A stretch of DNA of 64,000 nt. Origin: Nocardioides sp. REDSEA-S33_B3 (GTDB lineage: Bacteria; Actinomycetota; Actinomycetes; Propionibacteriales; Nocardioidaceae). Positions 8,529 to 17,182 of the stretch are shown one piece after another. The stretch is taken from NCBI GenBank assembly GCA_001627335.1, contig LUPK01000048.1:1-64000 (forward strand). The letters run 5' to 3'. A program made the position numbers and the translations under genes. The notes under the pieces were generated by a model, which was given only the letters and a program-made list of their open reading frames with translations, was not told the DNA's origin and did not search any database. Position 1 is the stretch's first letter; every line of letters begins with the position of its first letter.

Positions 8529-9617
8529 ATGACCTCAGACGCCCCGCTGCTCGACCTGGCCGTCGACCCGGTCACGCTCACCCGGCACCTGGTGGACATC
8601 GAGTCCGTCAGCCACGACGAGGGCCGCATCGCCGACGCCGTCGAGGCCGCGCTGCGCACGCACCCGCACCTGGAGGTGACCCGTCGCGCCCACACGATCG
8701 TGGCGCGCACCGACCTCGGCCGCGACGAGCGTGTCGTCATCGCCGGGCACCTCGACACCGTCCCGGTCAACGACAACCTGCCCAGCCGCCTCGACGAGGA
8801 GGCCGGCATCCTGCACGGCTGCGGCACCTGCGACATGAAGGGCGGCGACGCCGTCCTGCTCCACCTCGCCGCCACCGTGCCCGAGCCGGTCCGCGACGTC
8901 ACCTACGTGCTCTACGAGGCCGAGGAGGTCGAGGAGCGCTACAACGGCCTCAAGCACCTCGCCGAGCGCGAGCCCGACCTGCTCGCGGCCGACTTCGCGA
9001 TCCTCATGGAGCCCTCCAACGCCGGCGTCGAGGCCGGCTGCCAGGGCACCCTGCGCGTCGAGGTCACCACCACCGGTGAGCGTGCGCACTCGGCCCGCTC
9101 CTGGAAGGGCGTCAACGCCATCCACGCCGCCACCGACGTGCTGGCGCGGCTGCAGGCCTACGAGCCGCGCCGCCCGGTCATCGACGGGCTGGAGTACCAC
9201 GAGGGCCTCAACGCCGTGCGCATCCACGGGGGAGTGGCCGGCAACGTCGTCCCCGACGAGTGCGTCGTGGAGGTCAACTTCCGCTTCGCACCCGACCGGT
9301 CGACCGACGAGGCGGTGGCGTTCGTGACCGAGTTCTTCGCGCCGTACGACGTCCGCCTCACCGACCTGGCGCCCGGCGCGCTGCCCGGCCTGGACCGGCC
9401 GGCGGCCGCGGCGTTCGTCGAGGCGACCGGCGGCAAGGTGGCGCCGAAGTTCGGCTGGACCGACGTCGCGCGCTTCACCTCGCTGGGCATCCCGGCGGTC
9501 AACTACGGACCGGGTGACCCGTTGTTCGCCCACAAGGCCGACGAGCACGTCAGGATCTCCGACATCGAGACCTGCGCGACGACGTTGAGGGGATGGCTCA
9601 CCGATGGGCTGGCGTGA
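8529..9617 (+). CDS. dapE: Succinyl-diaminopimelate desuccinylase
   Basis: DapE hydrolyses N-succinyl-LL-diaminopimelate in the DAP/lysine pathway. The 362-residue M20 zinc hydrolase shows A-G-H-L-D-T-V-P (metal-binding H74 and general-base D76), C-D-M-K-G-G-D (bridging Asp), E-A-E-E-V-E (catalytic Glu) and a C-terminal F-A-H-K-A-D-E zinc His. The central insertion with [13 protein letters not shown] is the dimerisation domain. ATG 8529 is chosen over a much longer upstream frame that would read antisense through the LLM gene. It overlaps the next gene by 14 bases, a tight pair common in actinobacteria. Confidence 0.95.
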   Translation: MTSDAPLLDLAVDPVTLTRHLVDIESVSHDEGRIADAVEAALRTHPHLEVTRRAHTIVARTDLGRDERVVIAGHLDTVPVNDNLPSRLDEEAGILHGCGTCDMKGGDAVLLHLAATVPEPVRDVTYVLYEAEEVEERYNGLKHLAEREPDLLAADFAILMEPSNAGVEAGCQGTLRVEVTTTGERAHSARSWKGVNAIHAATDVLARLQAYEPRRPVIDGLEYHEGLNAVRIHGGVAGNVVPDECVVEVNFRFAPDRSTDEAVAFVTEFFAPYDVRLTDLAPGALPGLDRPAAAAFVEATGGKVAPKFGWTDVARFTSLGIPAVNYGPGDPLFAHKADEHVRISDIETCATTLRGWLTDGLA

Positions 9618-10365
9618 CGAGAAGGGCCGGCCGAGCCGGTTCAAGGGGCCGGTCCGGCTGCGCCGCGACCAGGTCGAGACGACCACGACCGACCAGCGGC
9701 TGCTGGACAGCCGCGGCCCGCACGACTGGGTCCACACCGACCCGTGGCGGGTGCTGCGCATCCAGGCCGAGTTCGTCGAGGGCTTCGGCCAGCTCGCCGA
9801 GCTCGGCTCGGCGGTGGCGGTCTTCGGGTCGGCGCGCACCACGCCCGACGAGCCGTCCTTCGCCCAGGCCGAGGAGGTCGGGCGCAAGCTGGTCGAGGCC
9901 GGCTTCGCGGTCGTCACCGGCGGTGGCCCCGGCGCCATGGAGGCCGCCAACCGCGGCGCCAGCCAGGCCGGCGGCGTCAGCGTCGGGCTCGGCATCGAGC
10001 TGCCCTTCGAGTCCGGCCTCAACGACTGGGTCGACGTCGGCATCAACTTCCGCTACTTCTTCGTGCGCAAGACGATGTTCGTGAAGTACTCCCAGGGCTA
10101 CATCGTCCTCCCCGGCGGCGTCGGCACCCTCGACGAGCTCTTCGAGGCGCTCACGCTCTCGCAGACCCGCAAGGTCACGCAGTTCCCGATCGTGCTGCTC
10201 GGCACCGCCTACTGGAGCGGCCTGCTGGACTGGATGCGCGACACGCAGCTGGCCGAGGGCAAGATCTCGCAGTCCGACCTCGACATGATGGTGCTGACCG
10301 ACGACGTCGACGAGGCGGTGGCGCTCATGGTCGCCGCCCGCGAGCAGGAGGACCGAGCCGGATGA
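9604..10365 (+). CDS. LOG-family Rossmann-fold protein (TIGR00730 type)
   Basis: This 253-residue protein carries the LOG signature P-G-G-V-G-T-L-D-E at 170-178 and [17 protein letters not shown] upstream, the nucleotide-binding and catalytic loops of phosphoribohydrolases that release bases from nucleoside 5'-monophosphates. Bacterial members are often called cytokinin-activating LOG enzymes by homology; the true substrate here is unknown. It overlaps dapE and the following small gene, forming one operon. Confidence 0.88.
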   Translation: MGWRDEKGRPSRFKGPVRLRRDQVETTTTDQRLLDSRGPHDWVHTDPWRVLRIQAEFVEGFGQLAELGSAVAVFGSARTTPDEPSFAQAEEVGRKLVEAGFAVVTGGGPGAMEAANRGASQAGGVSVGLGIELPFESGLNDWVDVGINFRYFFVRKTMFVKYSQGYIVLPGGVGTLDELFEALTLSQTRKVTQFPIVLLGTAYWSGLLDWMRDTQLAEGKISQSDLDMMVLTDDVDEAVALMVAAREQEDRAG

Positions 10366-10646
10366 TGTGGCTGTTCGCGATCCTGGCCGTGCTGCTGCTC
10401 GGCGGGGTCGCCGTCGTCGCCGCCGGCATGGGCACCCCGCTGGCGCAGGAGTACGGCGACCGCCCGGACGCCGAGGTCCCCGCCGACCGGCCTTTGGGGC
10501 CCGAGGACCTGCGACGGGTCCGGTTCTCGGTCGCGCTGCGCGGCTACCGGATGAGCGAGGTCGACGCCCTGCTCGCCCGGCTCGCCGAGGAGCAGGCGGC
10601 ACGCGCCCCCGAGTCGGAGGGTCGTGGCGCCACGGGCGAGGAGTGA
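10362..10646 (+). CDS. Small membrane-anchored DivIVA-domain protein
   Basis: This 94-residue protein has one N-terminal transmembrane segment (about residues 3-22). The motif F-S-V-A-L-R-G-Y-R-M-S-E-V-D-A-L-L-A-R-L follows at about 50-69, the core of DivIVA/Wag31-type N-terminal domains. The long coiled coil of true DivIVA is absent, so it is probably an accessory. Two adjacent ATGs (10362, 10365) are possible; the first gives an ATGA overlap with the LOG gene. Confidence 0.75.
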   Translation: MMWLFAILAVLLLGGVAVVAAGMGTPLAQEYGDRPDAEVPADRPLGPEDLRRVRFSVALRGYRMSEVDALLARLAEEQAARAPESEGRGATGEE

Positions 10647-10661
10647 GGCACACTCACCCGC

Positions 10662-11084
10662 GTGTCCGTCGCCGTCGTCGTCTACGTCCTCACCGGTCTC
10701 GCGGCGGTCGTCGTCGCGCTGACCCGGCTCCGCCTGGGAGGCGGTGGCGGGGCGACCCGCGTCGACGTCGGCTCGGCCTGGCTGATGGCCCACACCGTGC
10801 TCGGTGCCCTGGCGCTGGTCGTCTGGATGGTCTTCCTGGTCTCTCCGGAGGACACCCCCAGCGGTGACCCGCTGGTCGGGGTCGTGGCGCTCGGCCTGTG
10901 GTGGGGCGTCGCGATCGCCGGCCTGATGATCCTCGTGCGCTGGCTGCCCTCCAAGGGCCGGCACGCCGTCGCGGCGGCCGAGGACACCTGGTCCTCCGGA
11001 CCGGGGCTCTCGCTGCTCGCACACCTCGGGATGGTCGTCGGCGTCGCCGTCTTCACCTGGGCCTACTGGACGGCCGCGGTCTGA
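10662..11084 (+). CDS. Conserved membrane protein, four predicted TM segments
   Basis: This 140-residue hydrophobic protein starts at GTG, with stretches of about 20 hydrophobic residues near positions 2-21, 41-61, 71-92 and 117-137, and short charged loops. I recognise no catalytic motif. It lies 15 bases after the DivIVA-like gene and its stop overlaps the carboxypeptidase ATG, so it belongs to the same operon. Confidence 0.7.
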   Translation: MSVAVVVYVLTGLAAVVVALTRLRLGGGGGATRVDVGSAWLMAHTVLGALALVVWMVFLVSPEDTPSGDPLVGVVALGLWWGVAIAGLMILVRWLPSKGRHAVAAAEDTWSSGPGLSLLAHLGMVVGVAVFTWAYWTAAV

Positions 11085-12163
11085 TGGCGACCGGCCCGAG
11101 CACCGGCCGGGCCGCGCTCGCGGGCGTCTCGGCCCTGGGGCTGCTGGCCACCGTCGTACCCCTCGGTGCGCACCTCGCGCCCCTCGAGGCCGCCGCGGCC
11201 CCGCGGAAGCCGGCGGTCGTCCAGACCGTCACGCTCGGCGAGTCGGTCCGCGGCAGGCCGATCTACGCCTACCGCCTCGGTGAGCCGGCCGACAACGGCG
11301 TGCCGACCGTGGTGCTGATCGGCGCCATGCACGGCAACGAGCCGCGCACCCGCCCCGCGCTGTGGTCGATCAAGGACGGCGACCCGCTGGTCGGCGCAGA
11401 GGTGTGGGTGATCCCGACCTACAACCCCGACGGCATCGCCGCGGGCACCCGCAAGAACGCCCGCGGCGTCGACCTCAACCGCAACTTCCCCTACCGGTGG
11501 GCCGACCTCGACGGCAACTACGAGTCCGGCCCGCGCCCCGGCTCCGAGCCCGAGACCCGTGCGGTGATGCGCTTCCTGCGCCGCGTGCAGCCCGACCGGA
11601 TCCTCAGCTTCCACCAGCCGCTGCACGGCGTGGACACCGACACCAAGGACCGGACGTACGCCGAGCGGGTGGCCCGCATCCTGCGACTGCCCCGCAAGAC
11701 CTTCGACTGCGGCGGGGTCTGCCACGGCACCATGACCGGCTGGTTCAACCACCGGTTCACGGGGTCGGCGCTGACCGTGGAGCTGGGCCCGAAGCCGGGG
11801 CGGCGCTACCTGCGCACCACCTTCGCCCGGCGCATCCTGAAGGTGATCGGCGCCGAGCCCGGCGACTACGCCTGGGGTCCGATGCCCACACCCACTCCCG
11901 AGCCCACGCCGACGCCGACGCCGTCGCCGACGCCGACGCCGACGGCGTCGGCGTCGCCGTCCGGGTCGCCGTCCGGGTCGCCGTCCGGGTCGCCGTCCGG
12001 GCGGCCGGTGAAGACCGGCTTCTCCTTGGCCACGAAGGCGGCGACGGCCGCCCGGTGGTCGTCGGTGGCGCCGGTGGAATTCATCATCTGCCGCTCGAAC
12101 TCCAGGGCCTCGTCGGTGTCGTGCCCGGCGGCGTACGTCACCGAGCGGCGCATCGCGCCGTAG
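11084..12163 (+). CDS. Secreted M14 zinc carboxypeptidase with Pro/Thr-rich tail and antisense-derived C-terminus
   Basis: This 359-residue protein has an N-terminal signal segment (about 9-38). M14 metal ligands are visible: H83 and E86 in A-M-H-G-N-E, and H177 in S-F-H-Q-P-L-H. The catalytic Glu is E233 in L-T-V-E-L-G. D-L-N-R-N-F-P is the substrate-carboxylate loop. The enzyme proper ends near residue 270. P-T and S-P-S-G repeats follow, and then about 50 residues encoded antisense to the enoyl-CoA hydratase. The natural stop seems to have been lost in the repeat, so the last third is probably not functional sequence. It would remove C-terminal residues from cell-wall peptides or secreted substrates (inference). 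Confidence 0.88.
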   Translation: MATGPSTGRAALAGVSALGLLATVVPLGAHLAPLEAAAAPRKPAVVQTVTLGESVRGRPIYAYRLGEPADNGVPTVVLIGAMHGNEPRTRPALWSIKDGDPLVGAEVWVIPTYNPDGIAAGTRKNARGVDLNRNFPYRWADLDGNYESGPRPGSEPETRAVMRFLRRVQPDRILSFHQPLHGVDTDTKDRTYAERVARILRLPRKTFDCGGVCHGTMTGWFNHRFTGSALTVELGPKPGRRYLRTTFARRILKVIGAEPGDYAWGPMPTPTPEPTPTPTPSPTPTPTASASPSGSPSGSPSGSPSGRPVKTGFSLATKAATAARWSSVAPVEFIICRSNSRASSVSCPAAYVTERRIAP

Positions 12164-12828
12164 GCACGCGTGGGGCCGGCCGCGAGCCGGGCGGCCAGCG
12201 TGGCGACCTCGCCGGCCAGGTCGTCGGGGGAGACGATGGTCGTCGCGAGGCCGATCTCGAGGGCCTCGGCCGCGGGCACGGTGCGCGGGAAGTAGAGCAG
12301 CTCGATCGCCTTGGCGCGGCCCACGAGCAGCGGCAGGCTGATGCTCGCGCCGGTGTCGCACGAAAGCGCCACGCCCGCGAAGGCCAGGTTGAAGCCGGCC
12401 GTGTCGGCGACGACCCGCAGGTCGCAGGCCATCGCCAGGCTCGCGCCGGCGCCGGCGGCGACGCCGTTGACCGCGGCGATGACCGGCTTGTCCATCGCCA
12501 TGATCGTCGAGACGATCGGGTTGTAGTGCTTCTCGACGGTGGTGAAGAGCTGGTCGCTGCCACCGGTCTCGAGCAGGTTGATGTGCTCCTTGAGATCCTG
12601 GCCGGTGCAGAAGGCACGGCCGGTGCCGGTGAGCACCACGCAGCGCACCGAGGGGTCCTCGGAGACCTGGCGCACGACCTCGACGAGGATCTCCTTGGTC
12701 GCGATGTCGAGACTGTTCATGGCCTCGGGGCGGTTGAGGGTGATGGTCGCGACGCCGTCGGAGACGTCGAGCAGGACGGGTCCGGAGGTGAGCTGGCCGG
12801 TGGTCTCACTGGGGGTCTGGCTGGTCAT
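11866..12828 (-). CDS. Enoyl-CoA hydratase/isomerase family protein with repeat-extended C-terminus
   Basis: This is a crotonase-fold protein of 320 residues: N-R-P-E-A-M-N-S-L-D near the N-terminus, A-V-N-G-V-A-A-G-A-G-A-S-L-A-M-A-C-D-L-R (oxyanion hole) and a D-T-G-A-S segment where many hydratases keep the second catalytic acid. It probably acts on acyl-CoA chains in beta-oxidation or aromatic catabolism. Relatives end near E-K-P-V-F-T-G-R, about residue 276. Here the frame continues through D-G-D-P repeats and V-G-V-G repeats for some 45 residues, overlapping the carboxypeptidase by 298 bp. The start at ATG 12828 fits the family. Confidence 0.9.
   Translation of the reverse strand: MTSQTPSETTGQLTSGPVLLDVSDGVATITLNRPEAMNSLDIATKEILVEVVRQVSEDPSVRCVVLTGTGRAFCTGQDLKEHINLLETGGSDQLFTTVEKHYNPIVSTIMAMDKPVIAAVNGVAAGAGASLAMACDLRVVADTAGFNLAFAGVALSCDTGASISLPLLVGRAKAIELLYFPRTVPAAEALEIGLATTIVSPDDLAGEVATLAARLAAGPTRAYGAMRRSVTYAAGHDTDEALEFERQMMNSTGATDDHRAAVAAFVAKEKPVFTGRPDGDPDGDPDGDPDGDADAVGVGVGDGVGVGVGSGVGVGIGPQA
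11909..12001. repeat. Short-unit tandem repeats and hairpin in a shared 3' region
   Basis: ACGCCG-type 6-base repeats run from about 11909 to 11945. Four exact copies of the 12-base unit TCGCCGTCCGGG follow at 11954-12001. A hairpin, CGACGCCGAC / GTCGGCGTCG with loop GGC, spans 11934-11956. Both convergent genes read through in frame, giving P-T/S-P-S-G on one strand and D-G-D-P/V-G on the other. Confidence 0.85.
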
Positions 12829-12984
12829 GGGCGCGAGTCTGCCGCATGTCGCAGGACCCCTGTGCTCCCGATCACCGTCGGTGTGGGGGATAATGGTCAT
12901 CCACGCGTGGTCCGGGCTTCCGGAGGCACGTGTCCGGTGCCCATGAGGCCCCACGGGGCTTCACGACGAGGGAAGAGGTGCGCG

Positions 12985-13152
12985 ATGGCGGCGATGAAGC
13001 CGCGGACGGGCGACGGTCCGCTGGAGGTCACGAAGGAAGGGCGCGGCATCGTCATGCGCGTCCCCCTCGAGGGCGGCGGTCGTCTCGTCGTCGAGCTGAA
13101 CGCCGAGGAGGCCGGCGCCCTGGGCGACGCCCTCAAGGCCGTCGTCGGCTGA
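12985..13152 (+). CDS. DUF3117 small conserved protein
   Basis: The 55 residues begin M-A-A-M-K-P-R-T-G-D-G-P-L-E-V-T-K-E-G-R and continue to V-V-E-L-N-x-x-E-A-x-x-L-G-D-A-L, which is the DUF3117 family, nearly universal and highly conserved in actinobacteria. Function is unknown. GAAGAGG precedes the ATG. A GATAAT at 12889-12894 could be its -10 element. Confidence 0.93.
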   Translation: MAAMKPRTGDGPLEVTKEGRGIVMRVPLEGGGRLVVELNAEEAGALGDALKAVVG

Positions 13153-13162
13153 CGCCTCCTCG

Positions 13163-14719
13163 ATGGAGCCCTCCACACCCGTCCTCCCCACCCAGGTCAC
13201 GCCCCCTGAGCTCGCGCTCAGCGACGCCGCACCCCACGCCATCGTCGGCGTGGAGGTCGTCGCGGTGCCCGTGCTCCCGGGGGACGACGACACCGGCCCC
13301 GCCCTGGGGCCCGGCGCCGAGGAGCTCTCCGAGCAGCTCGGCGCCGACCTGCTGGCGCTGCTGGAGGCCGAGAAGGCCACCGGCAAGGTCGGTGAGGTGG
13401 TCCGGTTCCCGGTGCCGCTCGGCGGCCCGACGAACGCCGACCTGCGCTGGGTGTTCCTCGTCGGTGTCGGCGACCAGGGGACCGACGCGCTGCGGCGCGC
13501 CGGTGCCGCCCTGGCCCGCGCCACCGTTGGGCGCAGCAGCGTCGCGACCTCCATCGCGTCGCTGACCGACGACGCGGGCCTCGAGGCCTTCGTCGTGGGC
13601 GCGGTGCTGGGCTCCTTCTCCTTCTCGTGGCGCTCGCAGGAGCGCCCCGAGTCCGCCCCGGTGGCGCGGATCGTCCTGACCGGCTGTGCCGAGGACCGGC
13701 GTCCCGCCCTCGAGCGCGGGCTCGCGCTCGGTGGTGCCGGGTGGCGCGCGCGGCTGCTCGCGACCGTGCCCTCCAACCTGAAGAACCCGCCCTGGCTGGC
13801 CGAGCAGGCCCGCCTGGTCGCCGAGGAGGCCGGGCTGGCCTACCGCGTGTGGGACGAGCAGCAGCTGGCGGCCGAGGGGTTCGGCGGCATCATCGGCGTC
13901 GGGCAGGGGTCCGCGACCCCGCCGCGCCTGGTCCGCCTCGACTACACCCCGCGCAAGGCCAACCGGAGGACGCCGACGGTCGTGCTGGTCGGCAAGGGCA
14001 TCACCTTCGACACCGGCGGTCTGTCCATCAAGCCGGCCGAGGGCATGACCACCATGAAGCGCGACATGACCGGCGCCGCCGTGGTGCTCTCGGTGATGGC
14101 CGCCCTCGAGACGGTCGGCTGCCCGGTCAAGGTCGTCGGCCTGCTGGCCTGCGCCGAGAACGCCGTCTCCGGCTCCTCGATGCGCCCCGGTGACGTGCTG
14201 CGCCACTACGGCGGGCGCACCACCGAGGTCACCAACACCGACGCCGAGGGACGCCTGGTCATGGCCGACGCCCTCGCGTACGCCGTCGCCGAGCTCGCCC
14301 CCGCGGCGCTGGTCGACGTGGCGACGCTGACCGGGGCGATCAAGGTCGCGCTGGGCCAGCGCACCGGCGGCTTCTTCGCCGACCACGAGGGCCTGGCCTC
14401 CGCCATCAACGACGCCGGCACCCGGTCCGGCGAGCGGATGTGGCGCTTCCCGCTGGCCTCGGTCTACGAGGAGCGCATCTCCTCCAAGGTCGCCGACGCC
14501 GACAACGCCGGCGGTGGTCCCGGCGCCATCACCGCGGCGCTGTTCCTGCAGCACTTCACCGGTGACGTGCCGTGGGCCCACCTCGACGTCGCGTCCGTGG
14601 GCGACTCGCCCTCGGAGAGCTTCGAGTGGACCGCGGGCCCGACCGGCTTCGGTGCACGGGCGCTGCTGACCTGGCTGGGCTCCGACGAGCCGCTCGCCGG
14701 CATCGGGACTGACGCGTGA
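13163..14719 (+). CDS. pepA: Leucyl aminopeptidase, M17 family
   Basis: This cytosolic di-zinc aminopeptidase of 518 residues has the metal and catalytic K278 in G-K-G-I-T-F-D-T-G-G. The signature N-T-D-A-E-G-R-L is at 358-365, with M-K-R-D-M-T-G-A-A between them. The N-terminal 170 residues form the usual divergent domain. It lies 10 bases after the DUF3117 gene and overlaps the following gene by 4 bases. Some M17 proteins also bind DNA, but nothing here tests that. Confidence 0.95.
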   Translation: MEPSTPVLPTQVTPPELALSDAAPHAIVGVEVVAVPVLPGDDDTGPALGPGAEELSEQLGADLLALLEAEKATGKVGEVVRFPVPLGGPTNADLRWVFLVGVGDQGTDALRRAGAALARATVGRSSVATSIASLTDDAGLEAFVVGAVLGSFSFSWRSQERPESAPVARIVLTGCAEDRRPALERGLALGGAGWRARLLATVPSNLKNPPWLAEQARLVAEEAGLAYRVWDEQQLAAEGFGGIIGVGQGSATPPRLVRLDYTPRKANRRTPTVVLVGKGITFDTGGLSIKPAEGMTTMKRDMTGAAVVLSVMAALETVGCPVKVVGLLACAENAVSGSSMRPGDVLRHYGGRTTEVTNTDAEGRLVMADALAYAVAELAPAALVDVATLTGAIKVALGQRTGGFFADHEGLASAINDAGTRSGERMWRFPLASVYEERISSKVADADNAGGGPGAITAALFLQHFTGDVPWAHLDVASVGDSPSESFEWTAGPTGFGARALLTWLGSDEPLAGIGTDA

Positions 14720-15060
14720 TCGGCCTCAGCGTGCGGTGGTCCCTGGAGGGGCTGCCGGACTCCGTGGCCGAGGACCTGGCGGCGTACGTCGAGACGACCT
14801 CGCACGCGCGCTTCACCGGCATGTCCGGGCTGCGCCAGAAGGTGTGGCGGATGCGGCGCGGGGAGTGGTTCGAGGGGACCTACGTCTTCGCGACGCTCGC
14901 CGACCGCGAGGCGTTCCAGGCGGAGTTCGAGGCCACCATGACCGACGCGCCTGGATCCCGCATCGTCGGTGCCCCGCCCGTCCTCGTCGAGCCCTGGGAG
15001 CTCGTCGCCGTCGCCGAGGGCTGGGACGCCCTCACGCCCACCGCCCGCGGCGAGCGCTGA
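14716..15060 (+). CDS. YdhR-like dimeric alpha/beta-barrel protein (putative monooxygenase fold)
   Basis: This 114-residue protein starts at GTG within the pepA stop. V-R-W-S-L-E-G-L-P-D-S-V-A-E, G-L-R-Q-K-V-W-R-M-R and G-T-Y-V-F-A-T-L-A-D-R-E-A-F resemble the small YdhR/ABM-like ferredoxin-fold proteins that form dimeric barrels. No cofactor is evident and the activity is unproven. Confidence 0.6.
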   Translation: MIGLSVRWSLEGLPDSVAEDLAAYVETTSHARFTGMSGLRQKVWRMRRGEWFEGTYVFATLADREAFQAEFEATMTDAPGSRIVGAPPVLVEPWELVAVAEGWDALTPTARGER

Positions 15061-15074
15061 GGGCCGGCCGGACC

Positions 15075-15140
15075 GGGTTACGACGAATCCCCTTTCCTGC
15101 TTACTGCGCAGTAAGCAGGAAATGGAATGCGGAGTAACCC
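15075..15140. terminator. Nested palindrome, bidirectional terminator
   Basis: A perfect 30-bp palindrome occupies 15093-15122 (arms TTTCCTGCTTACTGC and its complement). It lies inside an outer pair GGGTTAC 15075-15081 / GTAACCC 15134-15140. It sits between convergent genes and has A and T runs at the stem base, so it can act in both directions. Confidence 0.75.
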
Positions 15141-15152
15141 CGCTCGGGCCCC

Positions 15153-15806
15153 TCAGTCGGTCTCGGGGACCCAGACCTTCTTCGCAGCCAGCAGCCCGTC
15201 GCCGACGGGCAGCAGCACGCTGAGCAGGCTCTCGTGCTCGGCGACGGTGCGGTTGAGCTCGCGGATGGCGACGGTCTCCTCGTCGCGGCGGCTCGGGTCG
15301 GCGACGCGGTCGTGCCACAGCGCGTTGTCGAAGGCCACCACGCCGCCGGGGCGCAGCAGGCGCAGGGCCTCGGAGAGGTAGGCGGCGTACTCGCGCTTGT
15401 CGCCGTCGCAGAAGACCAGGTCGTAGTGGCCGTCGGTCAGGCGCGGCAGCACGTCGAGCGCGGCGCCGGCGATGGTGCGGACCCGCTGGGAGGGCACGCC
15501 GGCCTCGGAGTAGCCCTCGCGGGCCAGCCGCTGGTGCTCGGCCTCGATGTCGACGGTCGTCAGGACGCCGTCGGCGCGCATGCCGCGCAGCATCCACAGC
15601 CCGGAGACCCCGGTGCCGGTGCCGATCTCGACCACCGCGCGGGCGTCGAGCACCGAGGCAAGGAAGCGCAGGGCCGCGCCGCCGCCGGGGCTGATCGGCA
15701 CGACGCCCATCTCCTCGGCGCGGGCGCGCGCGGAGGCGAGCACGTCGTCCTCGGCGACGAACTCCTCGCTGTAGGTCCAGCTGGTCGCGTTGATCGGCGT
15801 GGTGAT
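15153..15806 (-). CDS. SAM-dependent O-methyltransferase, apparent ATC start
   Basis: This class I methyltransferase of the catechol-O-methyltransferase type has V-V-E-I-G-T-G-T-G-V-S-G at about residues 58-69 (SAM loop), F-C-D-G-D-K-R-E-Y (metal/substrate region) and P-G-G-V-V-A-F-D-N-A-L-W. The family N-terminus, I-T-T-P-I-N-A-T-S-W-T-Y-S-E-E-F-V, is encoded upstream of the first usable GTG (15743). The only candidate start for it is ATC at 15806, with a perfect AGGAGG at 15812-15817 five bases away and an in-frame TAG just upstream. Total length would be 217 residues. The substrate is unknown. Confidence 0.85.
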   Translation of the reverse strand: MTTPINATSWTYSEEFVAEDDVLASARARAEEMGVVPISPGGGAALRFLASVLDARAVVEIGTGTGVSGLWMLRGMRADGVLTTVDIEAEHQRLAREGYSEAGVPSQRVRTIAGAALDVLPRLTDGHYDLVFCDGDKREYAAYLSEALRLLRPGGVVAFDNALWHDRVADPSRRDEETVAIRELNRTVAEHESLLSVLLPVGDGLLAAKKVWVPETD

Positions 15807-15994
15807 GACGGCCTCCTCGGGCGGACGGACGCGCTCAACCTATCGCGAGCCCGCCGCGTCACGACGTACGCCGCACGGCAGGTGGTCCGGGACCGCGGGA
15901 ACACCGGCCGCTCGCCGTCCGTTGGGACCCTCAGAGAACGAGTGGGGTGCTCACAGCCTCCTCTCAGCCGCCGTCCCTACCGTGAGGAGCCAGC

Positions 15995-16660
15995 ATGCGA
16001 GGCAGGTACCTGTCGAGGGGGAGCGCGGTGGCGGAGAAGGCGGCACACCAGCAGGCCGACCAGAAGGGCCAGCAGGGCCACGCCCAAGAGCACGGCCAGG
16101 ACCTGTCCTGGGAGCGGATCGTCGAGGAGCACTCCGACCGCGTCTACCGCCTCGCCTACCGCCTCACCGGCGACCGCCACGACGCCGAGGACCTCACCCA
16201 GGAGGTCTTCGTCCGCGTCTTCCGCTCCCTGCACACCTACACCCCCGGCACCTTCGAGGGCTGGCTGCACCGCATCACCACCAACCTCTTCCTCGACCAG
16301 GCGCGCCGCAAGCAGCGCATCCGCTTCGACGCCCTCTCCGACGAGCGCGCCGACCGCCTGACCAGCGCCTCGCCGGCGCCGGAGGCCGCCTACGCCGACC
16401 AGCGCTTCGACGACGACGTCGAGGCCGCCCTGGCGACGCTCCCGCCGGACTTCCGCGCCGCCGTGGTGCTCTGCGACGTCGAGGGGCTGACCTACGAGGA
16501 GATCGCCACGATCCTCGACGCCAAGCTCGGCACCGTCCGCTCCCGCATCCACCGCGGCCGCGCGATGCTGCGCCAGGCCCTGGCGCACCGCGCCCCCGCC
16601 GCCGGTCGCGAGCGGTACGCCGGCCCGTCGGTCGCCCTGCAGGAGGCGACCCGCCCGTGA
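15995..16660 (+). CDS. sigE: ECF RNA polymerase sigma factor, SigE-like
   Basis: This 221-residue ECF sigma factor has region 2 ([26 protein letters not shown]) at about 50-75 and region 4 ([22 protein letters not shown]) near 165-186. The sigma/anti-sigma/HtrA order is that of the mycobacterial sigE-rseA-htrA envelope-stress locus. The first 35 residues are a poorly conserved, Gln/His-rich extension, so a later start is possible, but GAGGAG precedes ATG 15995. The sigma factor probably activates this operon. Confidence 0.92.
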   Translation: MRGRYLSRGSAVAEKAAHQQADQKGQQGHAQEHGQDLSWERIVEEHSDRVYRLAYRLTGDRHDAEDLTQEVFVRVFRSLHTYTPGTFEGWLHRITTNLFLDQARRKQRIRFDALSDERADRLTSASPAPEAAYADQRFDDDVEAALATLPPDFRAAVVLCDVEGLTYEEIATILDAKLGTVRSRIHRGRAMLRQALAHRAPAAGRERYAGPSVALQEATRP

Positions 16661-17127
16661 TCGGTCACCTCGGGACACGCACGAGCGCCCTCCTCGACGG
16701 CCAGCTGCCCGCGGCGGAGGCCGAGCGCCTGTGGGCGCACGTCCACGGCTGCCACCTGTGCCGCGACCTGGTCGAGCGCGAGGGCTGGGTCAAGACCCGG
16801 CTCTCCGGGCTGGGGGCCCCCGACCGCACGCAGGCCCCCGCCCACCTCAAGGGCGCCCTGCTCGGGGCGCAGACCGTGGCCTGCGAGCCGACCTACCCCT
16901 CGACCGTGCCGGCCCCCGGGTTCGGCACGACCTCGCGTCCCCGGCGCGTCGGGGCGGTCGCCGCCGGGGTCGGCGGAGCCGCCGGGATGGCCGTCATGGG
17001 TGTCCTCGCCCTGGGTGCCGCACCGGCCGACGCACCCACCGTGGACCGGCGCGCACCGGTCGCCAACCTCACCCCGCCCAGCACCGGCGGTGGCCTGCTG
17101 CCGGCCGGGCGCCAGACCCGGCCCTGA
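16657..17127 (+). CDS. rseA: Zinc-binding anti-sigma factor, RseA-like
   Basis: The 156 residues begin at GTG overlapping the sigE stop. [12 protein letters not shown] (about 28-39) is the H-x3-C-x2-C zinc site of ZAS anti-sigma domains. A hydrophobic stretch near 101-121 could be a weak membrane segment or part of a flexible tail. It would hold SigE inactive until stress releases it. Confidence 0.85.
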   Translation: MIGHLGTRTSALLDGQLPAAEAERLWAHVHGCHLCRDLVEREGWVKTRLSGLGAPDRTQAPAHLKGALLGAQTVACEPTYPSTVPAPGFGTTSRPRRVGAVAAGVGGAAGMAVMGVLALGAAPADAPTVDRRAPVANLTPPSTGGGLLPAGRQTRP

Positions 17128-17182
17128 CACCTGGCCCTGACACCCTCCGACCGGGCTACCGGCCGTCGGGGATGATGGGGCG

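Noticed and set aside
11909..12001. Phase-variable surface-protein repeat
   Set aside because: The repeat lies at the shared ends of a peptidase and a cytosolic enzyme; units are multiples of three bases so copy change would not switch frame.
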